Source of the DNA: Athripsodes cinereus
Lineage: Eukaryota; Arthropoda; Insecta; Trichoptera; Leptoceridae
Length of the DNA stretch: 64,000 nt
Direction of reading: 5' to 3'
NCBI GenBank assembly: GCA_947579605.1
Contig: OX388319.1
Location: 21,527,447-21,591,446, forward strand
Under the pieces are notes generated by a model. It saw only the letters and a program-made list of their open reading frames with translations. It did not search any database and was not told the DNA's origin. The translations under genes and the position numbers were made by a program. This document shows, piece after piece, positions 42,182-54,344 of the stretch; the first letter of the stretch is position 1, and each line of letters opens with the position of its first letter.

Positions 42182-42189
42182 TTGTGTTA

Positions 42190-42980
42190 TCGTTTAAGGT
42201 TTCCTTCTGGGATCGCAATGGCCTTCAGTTGTAATGATCCTTGTAAGAATAGTCTTATTGTCAGTAATAATAATAATATCTTGTGCTATTGAGGTTGAAT
42301 ACAGTTTTTTTCTGGTATGTCAAATCTTTTACACAGACATAAAATCGTATAAAAACTGTAATTATCGAAACTTTGTCGGAAAATACATGAAAAATTAAGG
42401 TTCATCATGATATGATATGAAAGATCATTTGTTTCTTTAACAAGAAGCAATAAAAATATGTAAGTTTTATTCTATTTTACTGTGAATTATATCAAGATTT
42501 AATTCCAATACACAAGTATTTTGTATAAAAAAAAGTTATATGTACATATTTTATTTTGCAATTTTAGAGCAAATTATAATATCGACGAGTTTAAACGTTT
42601 CGTTTCCATCTCTAACTCCCTTTGGCTTCTATAAAGATTAATATTCCCGAGTAAAATCTTACTTCCGCTTCATTTGCAAAACGTGACATTTCACAATGCC
42701 TTTATTTAATACTTTTGCTGATTTTTTCTTTACGTGAATAAATAAATCTATTACACTGCGTACACGTACACGTACACGTAAACAAAATGTGTTGTGCTGA
42801 CGCCGAAGGCTGTAGTATTTTGTTCATTTTCTTTCCACTGATATTTATTCTTTATAGTATGGCCTACATACAGTAAGTGGATAAATTCATTTCGTTAACT
42901 TTATTTTTATAGCGCTTCGTTAGACCTACTAGTACTTGCAAATGGAATACTAAGAAAATAAGACGTGATCATATTTATAC
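42190..42980. other. AT-rich stretch, short ACACGT repeat
   Basis: TACACGTACACGTACACGTA at about 42,762 is a hexamer tandem. No other feature is supported. Confidence 0.4.
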
Positions 42981-42982
42981 TC

Positions 42983-43042
42983 GAGACAAAATATTTTTGA
43001 CAGAGACAAAATATTTTTGACAGAGACAAAATATTTTTGACA
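42983..43042. repeat. Perfect 20-bp tandem repeat, three units
   Basis: GAGACAAAATATTTTTGACA occurs at 42,983, 43,003 and 43,023 without a mismatch. Confidence 0.95.
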
Positions 43043-43096
43043 CGAATAGAATTTGTAACAAAAACAAAGATAGTTCAAACACCCAACATAATTATA

Positions 43097-43190
43097 TTCA
43101 CTGTATCGGTCTTTAGGTTAACAAAACGAAAGACTCTCTCTCGTGGATAAATCGTATAGTATAATAAAACATTTATTTTATTTATTTAAT
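43097..43190. mobile_element. Foldback MITE family F, internally deleted copy 5
   Basis: Left end ATTCACTGTATCGGTCTTTA, then directly the right inner arm AACGAAAGACTCTCTCTCGT and AAAACATTTATTTTATTTAT. The left inner arm and hairpin loop are gone. Confidence 0.65.
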
Positions 43191-43435
43191 CCAGCATAAA
43201 ATAAGATGATTCGTCATTGTTTTATAAAAAGGGTATATTAACCATTTAAAAAGTCGTTTTAATGGTAAAACAAACAATACTATTGAGAATATTATATAAA
43301 AATAACAAACGTATATCTCTAAAAAATATGTTAATATACTTATTCTAAGAAATTACAAAGTATCTTTGAGAATTTAAACCAATTGAATCTTGAATTTATA
43401 ACACTTCTTCTATTAGACATATAAACATAGATACT

Positions 43436-43500
43436 TTTTTGTCATCATTTCATCTTCTATTCAATCCACATGTATAAACCATCGCAATTTCAATATACAA
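43436..43500 (-). pseudogene. RTE-1 scrap (LRWF.HV region)
   Basis: Minus-strand reading gives LRWFIHVD, and the nucleotides around it track 16,298-16,345 of the main RTE-1 copy. No frame is maintained beyond this. Confidence 0.45.
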
Positions 43501-43509
43501 TAAATTAAA

Positions 43510-45040
43510 AACATTGTTGTATAAAAATCAATCGAGAAAATCACTTTGGATTATAATATGTATTCAAAATTTCACGGCGAGATGAGCAATGTAATAAAAA
43601 ATAAATGGAGCTTGTAATTCAATAGTAATATAAAGCTGAACCACATACATAACGTTGTAACAAAATATAATTTTATTTAAGGCGAGCTTTATACATACGT
43701 AGAGTCCAGATAAAAGTGTGTAATAGCTATAATTCCCGATATTGTCACACGTTTTGGAGCTGCAAGAAAGTCATTCAAAACTTTTTGAAAGACTCGACAA
43801 AATGTTGGTTATACCTATAGAGGGTATTGTGAAAATGACATATTTTCAAATGTGCAAATTAAATTTTATATTATTTTCTTATTGCAACAACATTGTTGAT
43901 TAAACATCTCCCCATCCTGAAAGATACAACGAGTCCACTGACTGCCTCAGTTGTTAGATAAACAATGATGTTATAGGTATATATTTTATTTTTATTTTAT
44001 TTAGATGAACACACGGCGTGAGCCTTTTACATGATAAACAACAAGCACAAACAAATATATTAATCTATCGTCATTAAACTCTCCCCCGGGAGGAAAGGGT
44101 AAAAACCAGCCTAAACCATTGATAATGCCTTTACACCGATTGAGTAATATCTTCTTTTCTGATGTTGTCACAGGATATCGGTATATTGTGAAAGAGGGAC
44201 ATTCAGAATGTTGAAAACTTAAATGAATTAACAGTGCTCTTTGTAAAACTATCATAGGACATTCCATAAAACCACCATCCCGACACCCAAAAAGTCTTCT
44301 AAAAGTGTAAAATATTAAGTTCTTATTTTGGATACATAAAAATGTCTGGCTAATGTTGCATCACAATTTTCTCTGGTTAAGCCACTTGTTAGCAATGCAG
44401 CAGCCGTAATGAAAACAAATACAGAAGCTGTATAATAAACATATAATAAATTGCTTGAATAAATTTTAAATTAGGTAGTTTTGTTGCATAACTATGTTTG
44501 ACACTATTAGGCGCGGACGATTCTCGTTAAGTCATTTGCAACTATGTTTCTTCTATTATGTATGAAAATGAAACCATAACGGCTTAGCGCATAGTGTCAC
44601 TATAATGAAAATAAAATCTTGTTATACAATCATAATGCAGAGACGCATAACATTTTCTCTATGAAAAGTGTTGTTTTAAAACTAAGACTTTTAAACGAAA
44701 TGTCAAATTCTAATTGTTCATAAACACAAGTGCACGATAAAAACAGTGTTTCGTTTCTGCAACCCATAATGTTTCATTGTTGTTTGTTGTACAACACTGA
44801 GATTTTTGATATTTAAAGATTGTTTTAAAAAACATTCAAACTCCATTTTGTACTTGTATGCGCCATCTGGATTTAGATATCTTCAACAGTAATAATCCTG
44901 ATACTATAACGGTATAAAACTGCATCGGGCTAATCAATTTATTTGGCCAATGTTTCGAATGCAATATACAATAAATACAGTTATAACGATATTCAAGTCG
45001 GGAGCAATTGGATTTAGCTTCGTTTGATTTATGCTCGACA
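43510..45040. other. AT-rich stretch with faint family S traces
   Basis: GACTGCCTCAGTTG near 43,940 and GTTAAGCCACTTGTTAGCA near 44,375 may be very old S tails. A TTTTATTTTATTTAGATGAA segment with CGGCGTGAGCC at 43,985-44,030 recurs in reverse at 61,690. Confidence 0.3.
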
Positions 45041-45044
45041 AGCC

Positions 45045-45170
45045 AGTGGCGGCGTGGCGGAATAAAATCCGCATTGCGGAGACTAGGGAGGACCGAGCTA
45101 CCGTGTGGGGACCCGCCAGGAGGCCGGGGTGGGGGGTGCTCTCAGTCAGGGGTGTAAACTCTTCACCCTG
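45045..45170 (+). other. Isolated GC-rich island
   Basis: About 120 bp of markedly higher GC, including GGAGGCCGGGGTGGGGGGTG. One frame reads AAWRNKIRIAETREDRA and then WGPARRPGWGVLSVRGVNS, without a stop. It looks like former coding sequence, possibly of a retroelement, but I do not recognise it. Confidence 0.3.
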
Positions 45171-45519
45171 TATAGTAGTACCCTGTACTCTACTCTAAAG
45201 AGCAAAACTATGTTGGGTAAACAGTACAGTGACTGAGGGTACTTAAATTCATATAGGGTAACACATTTCACATTTTTCTTAGATACCTATATTTAAAATA
45301 CTACACTATCCCATACGCTCAGGCCTTACCCCTTGATGGGCCATTTATATCTATAATTATAATTCCTGGAACAGAAAACAATCTTCATTTAAGAAATTAA
45401 AATTCTGAATCTAATTGAAAAGGACTGATTTTCTTAATTCAAGGAAATATTCTTAACTCGAAACAAAATAATAAATCATATGAACAAGGTGCCTGATAAC
45501 AGCTATACCTACTATACTA

Positions 45520-45600
45520 TAGTACACCCTCACGTCGTTTCCCAAATGGGGTCCGCAGAGAAAATGAAAAGTCATAAAGATCTATCCTTACATAATCCTC
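45520..45600 (-). repeat. RTE-1 extreme 3' end
   Basis: On the minus strand CCCCATTTGGGAAACGACGT and GAGGGTGTACTATAGTATAG match the RTE-1 end and tail. Confidence 0.65.
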
Positions 45601-45714
45601 ATAAACTCAATTTAATCTTCTTGCAGTTTACATAAAAAAAATGTGATGTGGCAGTGGCGAGATTTTCACTATAATGATGATTTCTTACATCTAACCACGA
45701 ATAAGAATGTGAGA

Positions 45715-46235
45715 AGAAAAAATCTCCAAAGAAATTTCTCGAGAACGAGAAATTTCTCCGAGAATTTCTCCTCTGATGGAAGAGAAATTTCTCTCCATAA
45801 TTTTTCTTAGTGGTATTATGACCTTTCGCCCAGTACACTTCGCAGCCAACCTGATTGATCCAAAAAAATGTGGGGCTGATTAAGGCCCAAATCAGAGGTT
45901 ATTAACACTTTTTCCATGTACATACCTGCAATTTTTTTTAACTTAAATATGGGCATGTGGGGGTCAAACATCAAGATTTTTCATCAGTTATTAGCATTTT
46001 TTTCTATGTAGGTACCTAACATTTTTTTGTTTCCATAATTAATTGTAGCCATATTGGTGATAAATTGTCTCAACATTTGTACATTGATATTGATTGATTG
46101 AATAAAGTATTTATCATTATTATACTGTTAAATAAAATAAAAAAAACTCCGAAAATTCTCTACTTCGAGAAATATACCGAGAAATTTCTCGGTAAATTTC
46201 TCGAAAAATTATTTCTTGAGAATTCCACAACACTA
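45715..46235. mobile_element. Probable hAT-like element with GAGAAATTTCTC repeats
   Basis: GAGAAATTTCTC palindromes cluster at 45,731-45,795 and 46,166-46,210, on either side of an unrelated core. The right limit reads CCACAACACTA, whose inverse TAGTGTTGTGG resembles the TAGTGATGTAACG terminus of hAT element 4. The left terminus and target duplication were not found. A LINE 3' end (46,060-46,145) lies inside. Confidence 0.55.
46060..46145 (+). repeat. LINE 3' end with ATT-type tail, within the hAT-like element
   Basis: TGTACATTGATATTGATTGA then TTGAATAAAGTATTTATCAT matches 31,660-31,715 in reverse. Confidence 0.55.
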
Positions 46236-46710
46236 ACCTCGAATATAATAAGTATCTAATACGACTACGTAGCGAAAATGTTCACTAGAAGTTTTTGTGT
46301 GCTTATTTACGGAACTTATGTATTTATTTATCCAGTCTGTTACTGCCAACGTCACCCTATTTATAAACGTACGGATTAAGAAACCATAGCCGTAGGTAGG
46401 TACCTATATAGGTTTTGTATTTTAATTTCAACACAGCTGATATTTATTTTTTGGACAAGTATTGCGGTAATAACAACATGTTGATGGTGTTAAAATTTCC
46501 ACCGCGGTTATTTTTTTTACTACAATAACGCTCGTATATGTCTTTACTTATTTTGTTATCCTATTAGTATGCAAAAGGATTACAATAAATTCCACATTTT
46601 CATTGAGATACAGATACTACTACTACCAGCAAACTAACATCATACCTCTCAGTTTTTTTCATTTTAATACAAACGTTTGACTTGATTGTTAATTTTGATT
46701 TATATTTTAT

Positions 46711-46937
46711 CCCGTGGAACACCCGGTAAAGAATTGAACCCCCACTCTTCTCCGTAAGTTTTCGAATGTCCTGTAAAAGGCAGGTGTTCGAAAAAATTAA
46801 GATATTTTACACCTTAAATTCAGCGATGAGGTTAGAATATCTTGATTTAATATTGGCATGGAGAGGACAACTTGCATGTTTCTTACATGCAGCTGGTCTG
46901 CTGGCTACCCCACTTGTGGGATATTCCGTGATGGTAA
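46711..46937 (+). repeat. Family S repeat, full-length copy without tail
   Basis: CCCGTGGAACACCCGGTAAA, AATGTCCTGTAAAAGGCAGG, GCATGGAGAGGACAACTTGC, ATGCAGCTGGTCTGCTGGCT and ACCCCACTTGTGGGATATTC. The TAG tail is replaced by AAAGC. Confidence 0.85.
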
Positions 46938-46999
46938 AGCTAATTACAATAATCAACATTTTATTACACATAATTATAACGTGTTGTAAAAATGACATA

Positions 47000-47815
47000 A
47001 CAGGGATCGGAACTAGTTTATCAAAGAATCCATCTCCGGAAAGCCACGGTTGCATAACTTCAAGTTTTCAAAGTCGGAAACTGTCACATTAACTGGCATG
47101 CGCTTTAATCATCACAGACTTGATGGCCATCTCTCCAAAAAAAACTCGGTCTCGTCTCCGTATTGTGAGAGCGAGCTAAAGTAGAGACCCTGGACCATGT
47201 CTCCTTTTAATTTTCAATAATGGATGCATACAAATTGTATCAAGTAATAATTGAAGTCCAGTATCCACTTAATATATGTCATAATTGCTGCACAAAAGGT
47301 CAATCCCAATATATCTTAAAGTTTTAAATCCGCAAAACTTAAATATAACATAATAATATAGTAAATTGTTAACTTCTCACAATTATTCATCCTTGTTGAT
47401 TTCAAGTCTTTTTCTCCTTTTTGCTGTTGTTTGTTATAGTACGTAAGTATCTCGTTCCACTGAACTTAACCTTGTGTTTGATTTGTTAATGTTACACTTC
47501 ATTAAACCAATATCCTGTTCTCGTATAGACTAAATAATTTAAAATTCATGATTCATCAGATTAGAGAGATACACAAAAAGAACCCTGAATAAACCAAATT
47601 ATCATTATTTAATCAGATATTTGCAGATAAAATCATTGACACACTTAACTGCATACTTGTGAAACAAATAGATAAAATGCATAATTATATCTACACACAG
47701 TTAGTCAAATGATAAAATCTGCCTTCTTCCTTAAAACAAAGACATTATTTTCAATTTTATTTATGTATGAAATTATGAACGTATAAAGACGATCAAGGTT
47801 GTTATTTTCTATCTT
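47000..47815. other. AT-rich stretch without supported features
   Basis: A slightly GC-richer patch at 47,040-47,200 shows no motif. Confidence 0.35.
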
Positions 47816-47820
47816 GCAAT

Positions 47821-48050
47821 CTATACCAACACGGCACAACCCACAAATGGGGTGACCTGTATCGGTACTAACTGCATGTAATAAACATATAGGAAGTGTT
47901 CATCTTATCAACGAAGCAAAGGAAATCCAAAAAGGGTGGCGTACCTCATCGATGAATTGAAAATATAAAATGTCCATCTACCTTTAACACGTAACCCTGA
48001 AACTTACAGAAAACAGGGAAAGATATATTCTTTGCTGCAGATTCCTTGAA
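47821..48050 (-). repeat. Family S repeat, diverged full copy
   Basis: CTATACCAACACGGCACAAC, CCACAAATGGGGTGACCTG, GGGTGGCGTACCTCATCGAT and ATATATTCTTTGCTGCAGAT in reverse S order. Confidence 0.7.
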
Positions 48051-48206
48051 CCTATAAACTGGACTAATATAATTTAACTTAATGCTTGGACACTTATAAA
48101 ATGGACATTGCATTGTGTACTTTTTGTTACTGTATAATATTTATTGATATGTATGTATTGTTTGTAGTGTTGATGGAATAAATAAAAGATAAACAAATTA
48201 AAGTTA

Positions 48207-48290
48207 ATGTCATTATCACGACATAACCCACTAATGGGTAACTAGCGGACCAACTGGGTCCATAATATGTAAATTTAATTTTCCTATCAA
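48207..48290 (-). repeat. Family S tail fragment
   Basis: ATTATCACGACATAACCCAC and GGGTAACTAGCGGACCAACT are the S 3' block reversed. Confidence 0.55.
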
Positions 48291-48960
48291 AGAGTCGAGC
48301 GGCGACGATCAGCTTATTGACAAAGTGAAAATCAACATAACAATCATATCCTTCTGCAGGGGAGAGATATTATGTATCTCGTGGGGGAAGAGGAAATTGC
48401 AAAAACTACCTATCTCGTTTTATCTTGTATTGTTGACGAAAATCAGGAAGCCTACACAAAACGTATTATTATAGTAATAAAAAATAATGTAGTTTCGTAC
48501 AATATCCGATTAAAATGTAATCAGTAGATTTATTTTAAATATAGTATATTTCCTAGTGTAACTTTTTGGAAATGCATTATAAAGTATCATTATAAAATTA
48601 AAAACACTGTTTATATCCACTATGAGTTGTTTAATAAGATTCGATTCAATTAACATTATGATGTGCCATGTGATTCATTTTAATACTTTTCTCTCACAAT
48701 TAGCTTTAACATTGAAGATTCCCTCCCATCCCAGGATATCTAAGAACTCAGGGCACTCCTATATATTCAATATTCCAACCAAAAATGTTGTCATCAGAAA
48801 GCCTGAAGAGCTGGCAGGCTAAAATGAATCTTTTATGTCACATTTACGTCTTTCGTGCTCCTCTCAAAAGGATAGAATGCCGTGTTAAACATAGTTACTC
48901 TTACAAATGAGTGGCAATAAATGCAATGACTAAGCGATCAAATTATCTTCTGTACACACA

Positions 48961-49124
48961 TACCATCATGGCACTTACCACAAGTGCCAATAAAAGTTAT
49001 GGCATTCAGGATCGGTCATAGCTGAACTGAAGATGTTAAATGTCTTAAACGAGATGTTTAACGTATCCTGCCCTTTACGGGGCACTCGAAAGAATGGATG
49101 ATGTGTTCTTTACTGGGGCTTTTA
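48961..49124 (-). repeat. Family S repeat with internal deletions
   Basis: TACCATCATGGCACTTACCA, GGCATTCAGGATCGGTCATA, CCCTTTACGGGGCACTCGAA and GTTCTTTACTGGGGC. Confidence 0.65.
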
Positions 49125-49207
49125 CAAATTATCTTCTCTTGTTGAACATTTAAACTCGTGGCCAAAAGAATGATAGTCCTATTAGTACACATGATAACTT
49201 AAGATAC

Positions 49208-49433
49208 CCCGTGGATTTCCAGGTAAAAAATACGTCTCCCACTATTTTCTGCAAGTTTTCTAGTTCCCTGAAAAGGCAGATGTTCGTAACATCCACGCAA
49301 ACGACAATCAACTTTAACAATACAAACTGAGGTTTGTCACAAATCATGAATGTCTTTTTTTTATTGTTATTCTGCTGGCTACCCGACTTGAGGGATATGG
49401 CATGATGGTATAGTAGTAGTAGTAGTAATAATA
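49208..49433 (+). repeat. Family S repeat, full copy with TAG tail
   Basis: CCGTGGATTTCCAGGTAAAA, TAGTTCCCTGAAAAGGCAGA, CTGGCTACCCGACTTGAGGG and ATGATGGTATAGTAGTAGTA. It lies head to head with the reverse copy just upstream. Confidence 0.8.
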
Positions 49434-49439
49434 ATTTAA

Positions 49440-50280
49440 GATTGTTATAAAAAAAAATTAGGTTTTTTTAAATTTACCATTAACAATTTATGAAAAAATA
49501 GACATAACAATTTAATTTCGAATATTGTGGAAACTGAGTACAAGTGGTATCATCTCCGTACATTGAGAAAAAAGGGATAAAAAAGTAGAAAAATGATATG
49601 AGTACAAGATGTTCAATCACATTCTTTTTATGTGAAATAATACACCTTATATTTTCAGTACGGTGCCCTTACCATATGAAAAAATATCAAATATTATGCT
49701 GTATCCATCATAAAAATGATGATATTATATAAGGCGCTTCTGTAACGATTCTTGAAGTCTAGGCCCACCCTTATTACGAAAGCGCTGATGAAATATTCAG
49801 AACAGAAATATAATTCCGAGTCTGTAATACGGATAGGCTTGTACACTATACCCACTTATGTAGGTATATATAATACCAGAACTTCCTTATTTTCATCACA
49901 GCCTGGTTAAGATTATCAGATTTTTGACAAAAAAAAGGTTTTGTGATAATACCGGAAAAAAGATTTTTCGTTTATTCATATGGCAAGCATATTTTTTACA
50001 AGGAGATTGAATGTTTTAATTATAAATTTTTATTGTCTATGGATAATGTTTATCAATTTTTCACAACTGACATCTGTCAATTAAACAATTCATATTTTTT
50101 CAATCCTGGAAGTATTGTTTAGGTTTTGAAAAAATAATGTAAACAAAACGAAGAAACACGAATAGTCTGATTGGAAATCATACTGATACTCATATAACTA
50201 TTGCATAAATAAGATTTTTGGGTATTTCCAATCAAAAAATGTAATTTATATGGTATGTACTTGTAAACTCTCGGTGCAAT
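49440..50280. other. AT-rich stretch without supported features
   Basis: No motif recognised on either strand. Confidence 0.4.
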
Positions 50281-50284
50281 AAAA

Positions 50285-50540
50285 ATAGATTTTATTTTAG
50301 TTTATGGAAGTAAAATAAACTGTTTGAGTTTTACTGTATTTAATAATAACCTGGATTCGACATACAAAGCTATTGTCAAACTAAACCTACACACCTATTA
50401 TAAATTGCAGTAAAACTACACCTATTAAACTAGTAAAACCACACTTATCATTATTTACAGTAAAACTCAAACAGTTTTTTTATTTCCATAAACTAAAATG
50501 TGGAGTTTTACAAAAGAAAATAATGTCAACTTAATCAATG
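50285..50540. mobile_element. MITE family K, copy 3
   Basis: TTTAGTTTATGGAAGTAAAA and AAACTGTTTGAGTTTTACTG at the left pair with CAGTAAAACTCAAACAGTTT and TTTCCATAAACTAAAATGTG at the right. Confidence 0.75.
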
Positions 50541-50544
50541 AATT

Positions 50545-51085
50545 TCAGTTTTAAGTGCAGATATTATAAATGTAGGATAATATTGTTTCTAGCATAAATG
50601 AAATTTGTCGGGTTGTACATCAAATTAACTTTTTTCATAGTTTTTTTTTTATCAAAAATCAAATAATTTGAATAAGCCTACAACATATACAGGGGATAAT
50701 ACGGAACAAGGATTGTTTTGTATATATAAGAAGTATATTGTTGTTGGTAACACAGTAGTAAAGATATTTTCGAAGTACAGAGAAAATTGGAGCGGCGCAT
50801 TTTGTATTTTGTATCTGCGAGGTTTGTATATTTATAAATAACATAAATAAACCGACAAGTATGATCTGACAATATTGGCATTAAGTACTTCTATTTTTTA
50901 ATATTTTTCTAATAACACATCTTTAAAGATTTAGAAACAAAAAGTCGCTTAAATAATTTAATTTCGATTGAAAAAATATGTTTACAAAAAACCTTAATTA
51001 ACAACTGCATATTAAAAGTCAAAAAAGATTCAGAGACAATAAAGATGTTCTTGTTAACGTGACTGAAAATTATAAACATGATAAA
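50545..51085. other. AT-rich stretch without supported features
   Basis: Two overlapping short minus-strand frames show no motif. Confidence 0.4.
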
Positions 51086-51090
51086 ATACG

Positions 51091-51245
51091 ATTGTTATAA
51101 ACCCAAATACAACCTTATACACCTTTCGCAATGAGCTACTAAAAGCTTGTGTCGTGAAAGGGGAATTTGCCGGCACCTGGGATCGAACCACGAACCCCTT
51201 ATTCACGAGACCGAAACTCTACCTTCAGGCTACCGACGAACTCAA
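51091..51245 (-). repeat. SINE-T copy lacking its A-tail
   Basis: TTATAAACCCAAATACAACC, AGCTTGTGTCGTGAAAGGGG and the reversed B box GGGATCGAACCA (51,179-51,190), then CTACCTTCAGGCTACCGACG at the A-box region. Confidence 0.8.
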
Positions 51246-51249
51246 CTCG

Positions 51250-53800
51250 AAATTTACTGAAAAGAAATGGAAACCTATTTTTCGTCAGGGAGTCAACAGG
51301 TTAAAATATTACTATACAATTTGGAATTAATTTATTATTTCAGATTGTAAATTAAAATCAATTTTAAATTTAAAATGTATATGTTTTCATTTTTACAGAA
51401 ATATCGTTATTAAAATTAAAATAGACAAAGGAATGTGTCCACATCCTTTCCAACATAGATGTACGTTTGTGAAAACCTTTGTAAATATAATTCAGTTCCA
51501 CACTAAAGCGAGCGAGTTTTGTTGAACATAAAGTAATAAGGAAGAAAATTATTCTTCTCATTAAGTTTGCATAACTTACATCCAGCAGAACTAACTCGCC
51601 TTTAAGTATAACGGACAAAACAGAACAGCAGAGACACGAAACTTGAAAATCTGCACGAGATGAGAAAAATTAGTAAGAAAGCTTTCCAGAAAGAGATGCT
51701 TCTCACTTTATATCTACTAAGAACTATCTCGGTAAATGTATCTTAAAGGAGAGAGGATATTTTTAGTTTAAAGCTCTTGCACACCATGAAAATTGCATCA
51801 AGTTCTAGTCGGATATAATAATTGACGAGTATATTTAATAATATCACTGACAATGTCAGGCAAACGCATTTAGTTTCACATTTATTCAACTCTTATTCCT
51901 TTTATTGGTGATATTGTATCGATCATTTCATCAAATTTTTTACAAAGAGTAAGAGATTTGAATAAAGTCGTCCACTATCATCCAATAGCTGAACTAAAAT
52001 ATAATATGTACAAATCCTTTCCAATACGCAACTCCAGTTTGTACGAAGTCATCATGTTGAAATCTTTTTTCATTATCAAAAAGAATTGCCAGCTTTAGAA
52101 GACGAAAATACAATAGTTCAATAAAGACTTATTAAAATGTGTCACATTCAAAAATTTATTGAAATTTGTTAAATTATTTTACGATTTCCCATTGATCTAT
52201 AAGACTTCTTTTAACAATAGAGCGTTCATATAACAATAGAACAATTTTGTTGAAAATAGTGCAGAAAGGTCATATCGGGACGTGGTTTCCATTGTTAATA
52301 TGCGTGTTCAGTACAAATGAGATTCTGAGCTTAAATCCTTTATTATTAAGCAGTTTCACGTAATAACAATATAATCTTACGTGACAGCTTTTAATTACAA
52401 TGGATGCTACGGAAATAATATATTAGCTACGACGTGATGATATATGTATGCAGTGATTTGTGTGTTGCAAGAGATTAGCTCATATAGCTGAGATAGCTAC
52501 GACGATTGTCTTGATCAAAACATGTGTCGTTGGAGTCGTGTATGTAGATGATCTGGAGTAATCTCAATATATGGCTGATTTTGCAATTCCATAATTGTAG
52601 TATGTTGAAGTGACTCAAGCTGACTCTGAACGGTCGAAAATGTCCTAATTGACAAGCATAGATCCTTGTCCTATGAACAAGCATAGAAAAAGTGGACAAA
52701 CAAAGTCGAGCATATCTGGTCATATTAACTATGGAGTCAAAGTATTGTTGTAGTCAAACGGTTGTATTCAATTTTAGGGAGGGTTTTAACGGGGTGAGGT
52801 CTTTAGGCGAATCTTAAGCTCTTTCTAATGAAGAATTTACATCAAAAGTTTGGATGACATTGCAACTAAAATTCCTGTGACATTCATAGGTATTAGACGA
52901 CCATTTTGAATGATAAAAGCTTATTTCCACACTGCATTTCTATGAAGAACATTGAAGAATGAAATAGTCAGAAATGAAATAATGAAGACAATTTTGTTCT
53001 CAACAATTTATGTCGTGCTATATACGAGTATATAAATCAAAAATCTTTATCATCGAGTGGTGAGATGCTAGTCGTCGATGAAAATATCTTGATGTGAAAT
53101 GAGCATAGTAAGCATTCGGGGAAAGAGTTCGTAAAAAAAGTTTTAGTAGGACATCTTCATACAAAAAGGAGAAAGACGTGGAATATCGTAACGATATAAA
53201 CATTATACCCAATGTTAGTATCTTAATAATAAGGTTTATATTGAAGAGCCTAACTGGAAGATTATTTAAAAGAGATGTTCATTTTAATGGCGTAATTCTC
53301 AAATAACATATTTTGGCAATCTTCTTAACTGTCGAGATAAATATTGCATAGTATTATTTTTGGAATTTTTGATAGTGAAGATAATATGCAGGAACGTTAT
53401 TTTTTGATTAAATTTAAAGTAGATTGTTAGTTTAGTTCAAGTTTCACTCAGAAGTAAAATATTTCAGAAACTGCAGATTTTTACTAGAATTAGCAATTAA
53501 TAGACGGCAAGTAAAAAAATTAATTCAAAAACATTTTAATGAATTTTACATTACTTTTTAGGTGACGAGACAGATTGTGAAGAGATTGATTTTTGTTTAT
53601 TACTTTTAATGTAAATAAAGAATTTAAATTTGAATGCAAAAGAAAATATGTTTCACAAGTGAGGTAGCAACTGTACAGATGATCAATTAATGACCGGTTT
53701 CATAAAAAAGAAAATGTTAATCCACTCATTTATTCTATCTCGGTAATTCACACAAGTAAGAAAACCAACGGATCAACTACTTGTAAAAAAACATATAAGT
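51250..53800. other. 2.5-kb stretch without recognised repeats
   Basis: This is the longest part of the window with no repeat family. It holds several 60-82-codon minus-strand frames (51,370-51,618; 52,475-52,723; 53,018-53,212) lacking motifs. Base composition is somewhat less extreme than elsewhere. It could be unique intergenic or intronic host DNA, or the remains of an old foreign insertion; I see no evidence for either. Confidence 0.35.
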
Positions 53801-53825
53801 CGTCCTCTCCGTGCCAATAAATTTT

Positions 53826-53973
53826 AAGATATTCAGGATAGTTATAATGCCTCATTGCTGAACAGTTTTTTTTAATATATTAATAAGCGATATTTCTAAT
53901 ACCTGAATTTTAAAGGACGTTTATTTTTTTTGGAGAAGAATGGGAAGGCTACTCTTTATCGGGGACTGCACAA
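53826..53973 (-). repeat. Family S repeat, degraded
   Basis: GATATTCAGGATAGTTATAA, TGCCTCATTGCTGAAC and CTACTCTTTATCGGGGACTG in reverse S order. Confidence 0.55.
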
Positions 53974-53979
53974 GATAAA

Positions 53980-54335
53980 GTCACCTTAGTATTTCAATTT
54001 TAAAGGTTAGTCAACTCAAACGCGTTATATATTTAAAAAAAATGAAATATCCAAATTGATATTATATTTTTTGTACCTCCTCAGCAAAATTGTTAATTTG
54101 CTATGCTGAATATATCATACAATTAAAAAGCGACAAAAATGAAAACAAAATCATTATACCCTGAGGTCTCAAAATGAGCAACCTTCCGATTAACATTAGA
54201 AATTGTATGTTCGTTAATACGTTTAAAAATCCTCAAATGAAATCCTTTGCCAGATTCAGTTTACACTCCCCTTTCTTTGTCTCATCTTTAATTATCCTGT
54301 TCTTAGTACATAGTTATATTGTTCTATATTATAAT
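53980..54335. other. AT-rich stretch without supported features
   Basis: No motif recognised. Confidence 0.35.
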
Positions 54336-54344
54336 AATTACTAG

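Noticed and set aside
51370..53212. Several 60-82-codon minus-strand open frames in the 2.5-kb stretch without repeats
   Set aside because: No domain motif, codon bias or splice context. Frames of this length are expected by chance in this much sequence.
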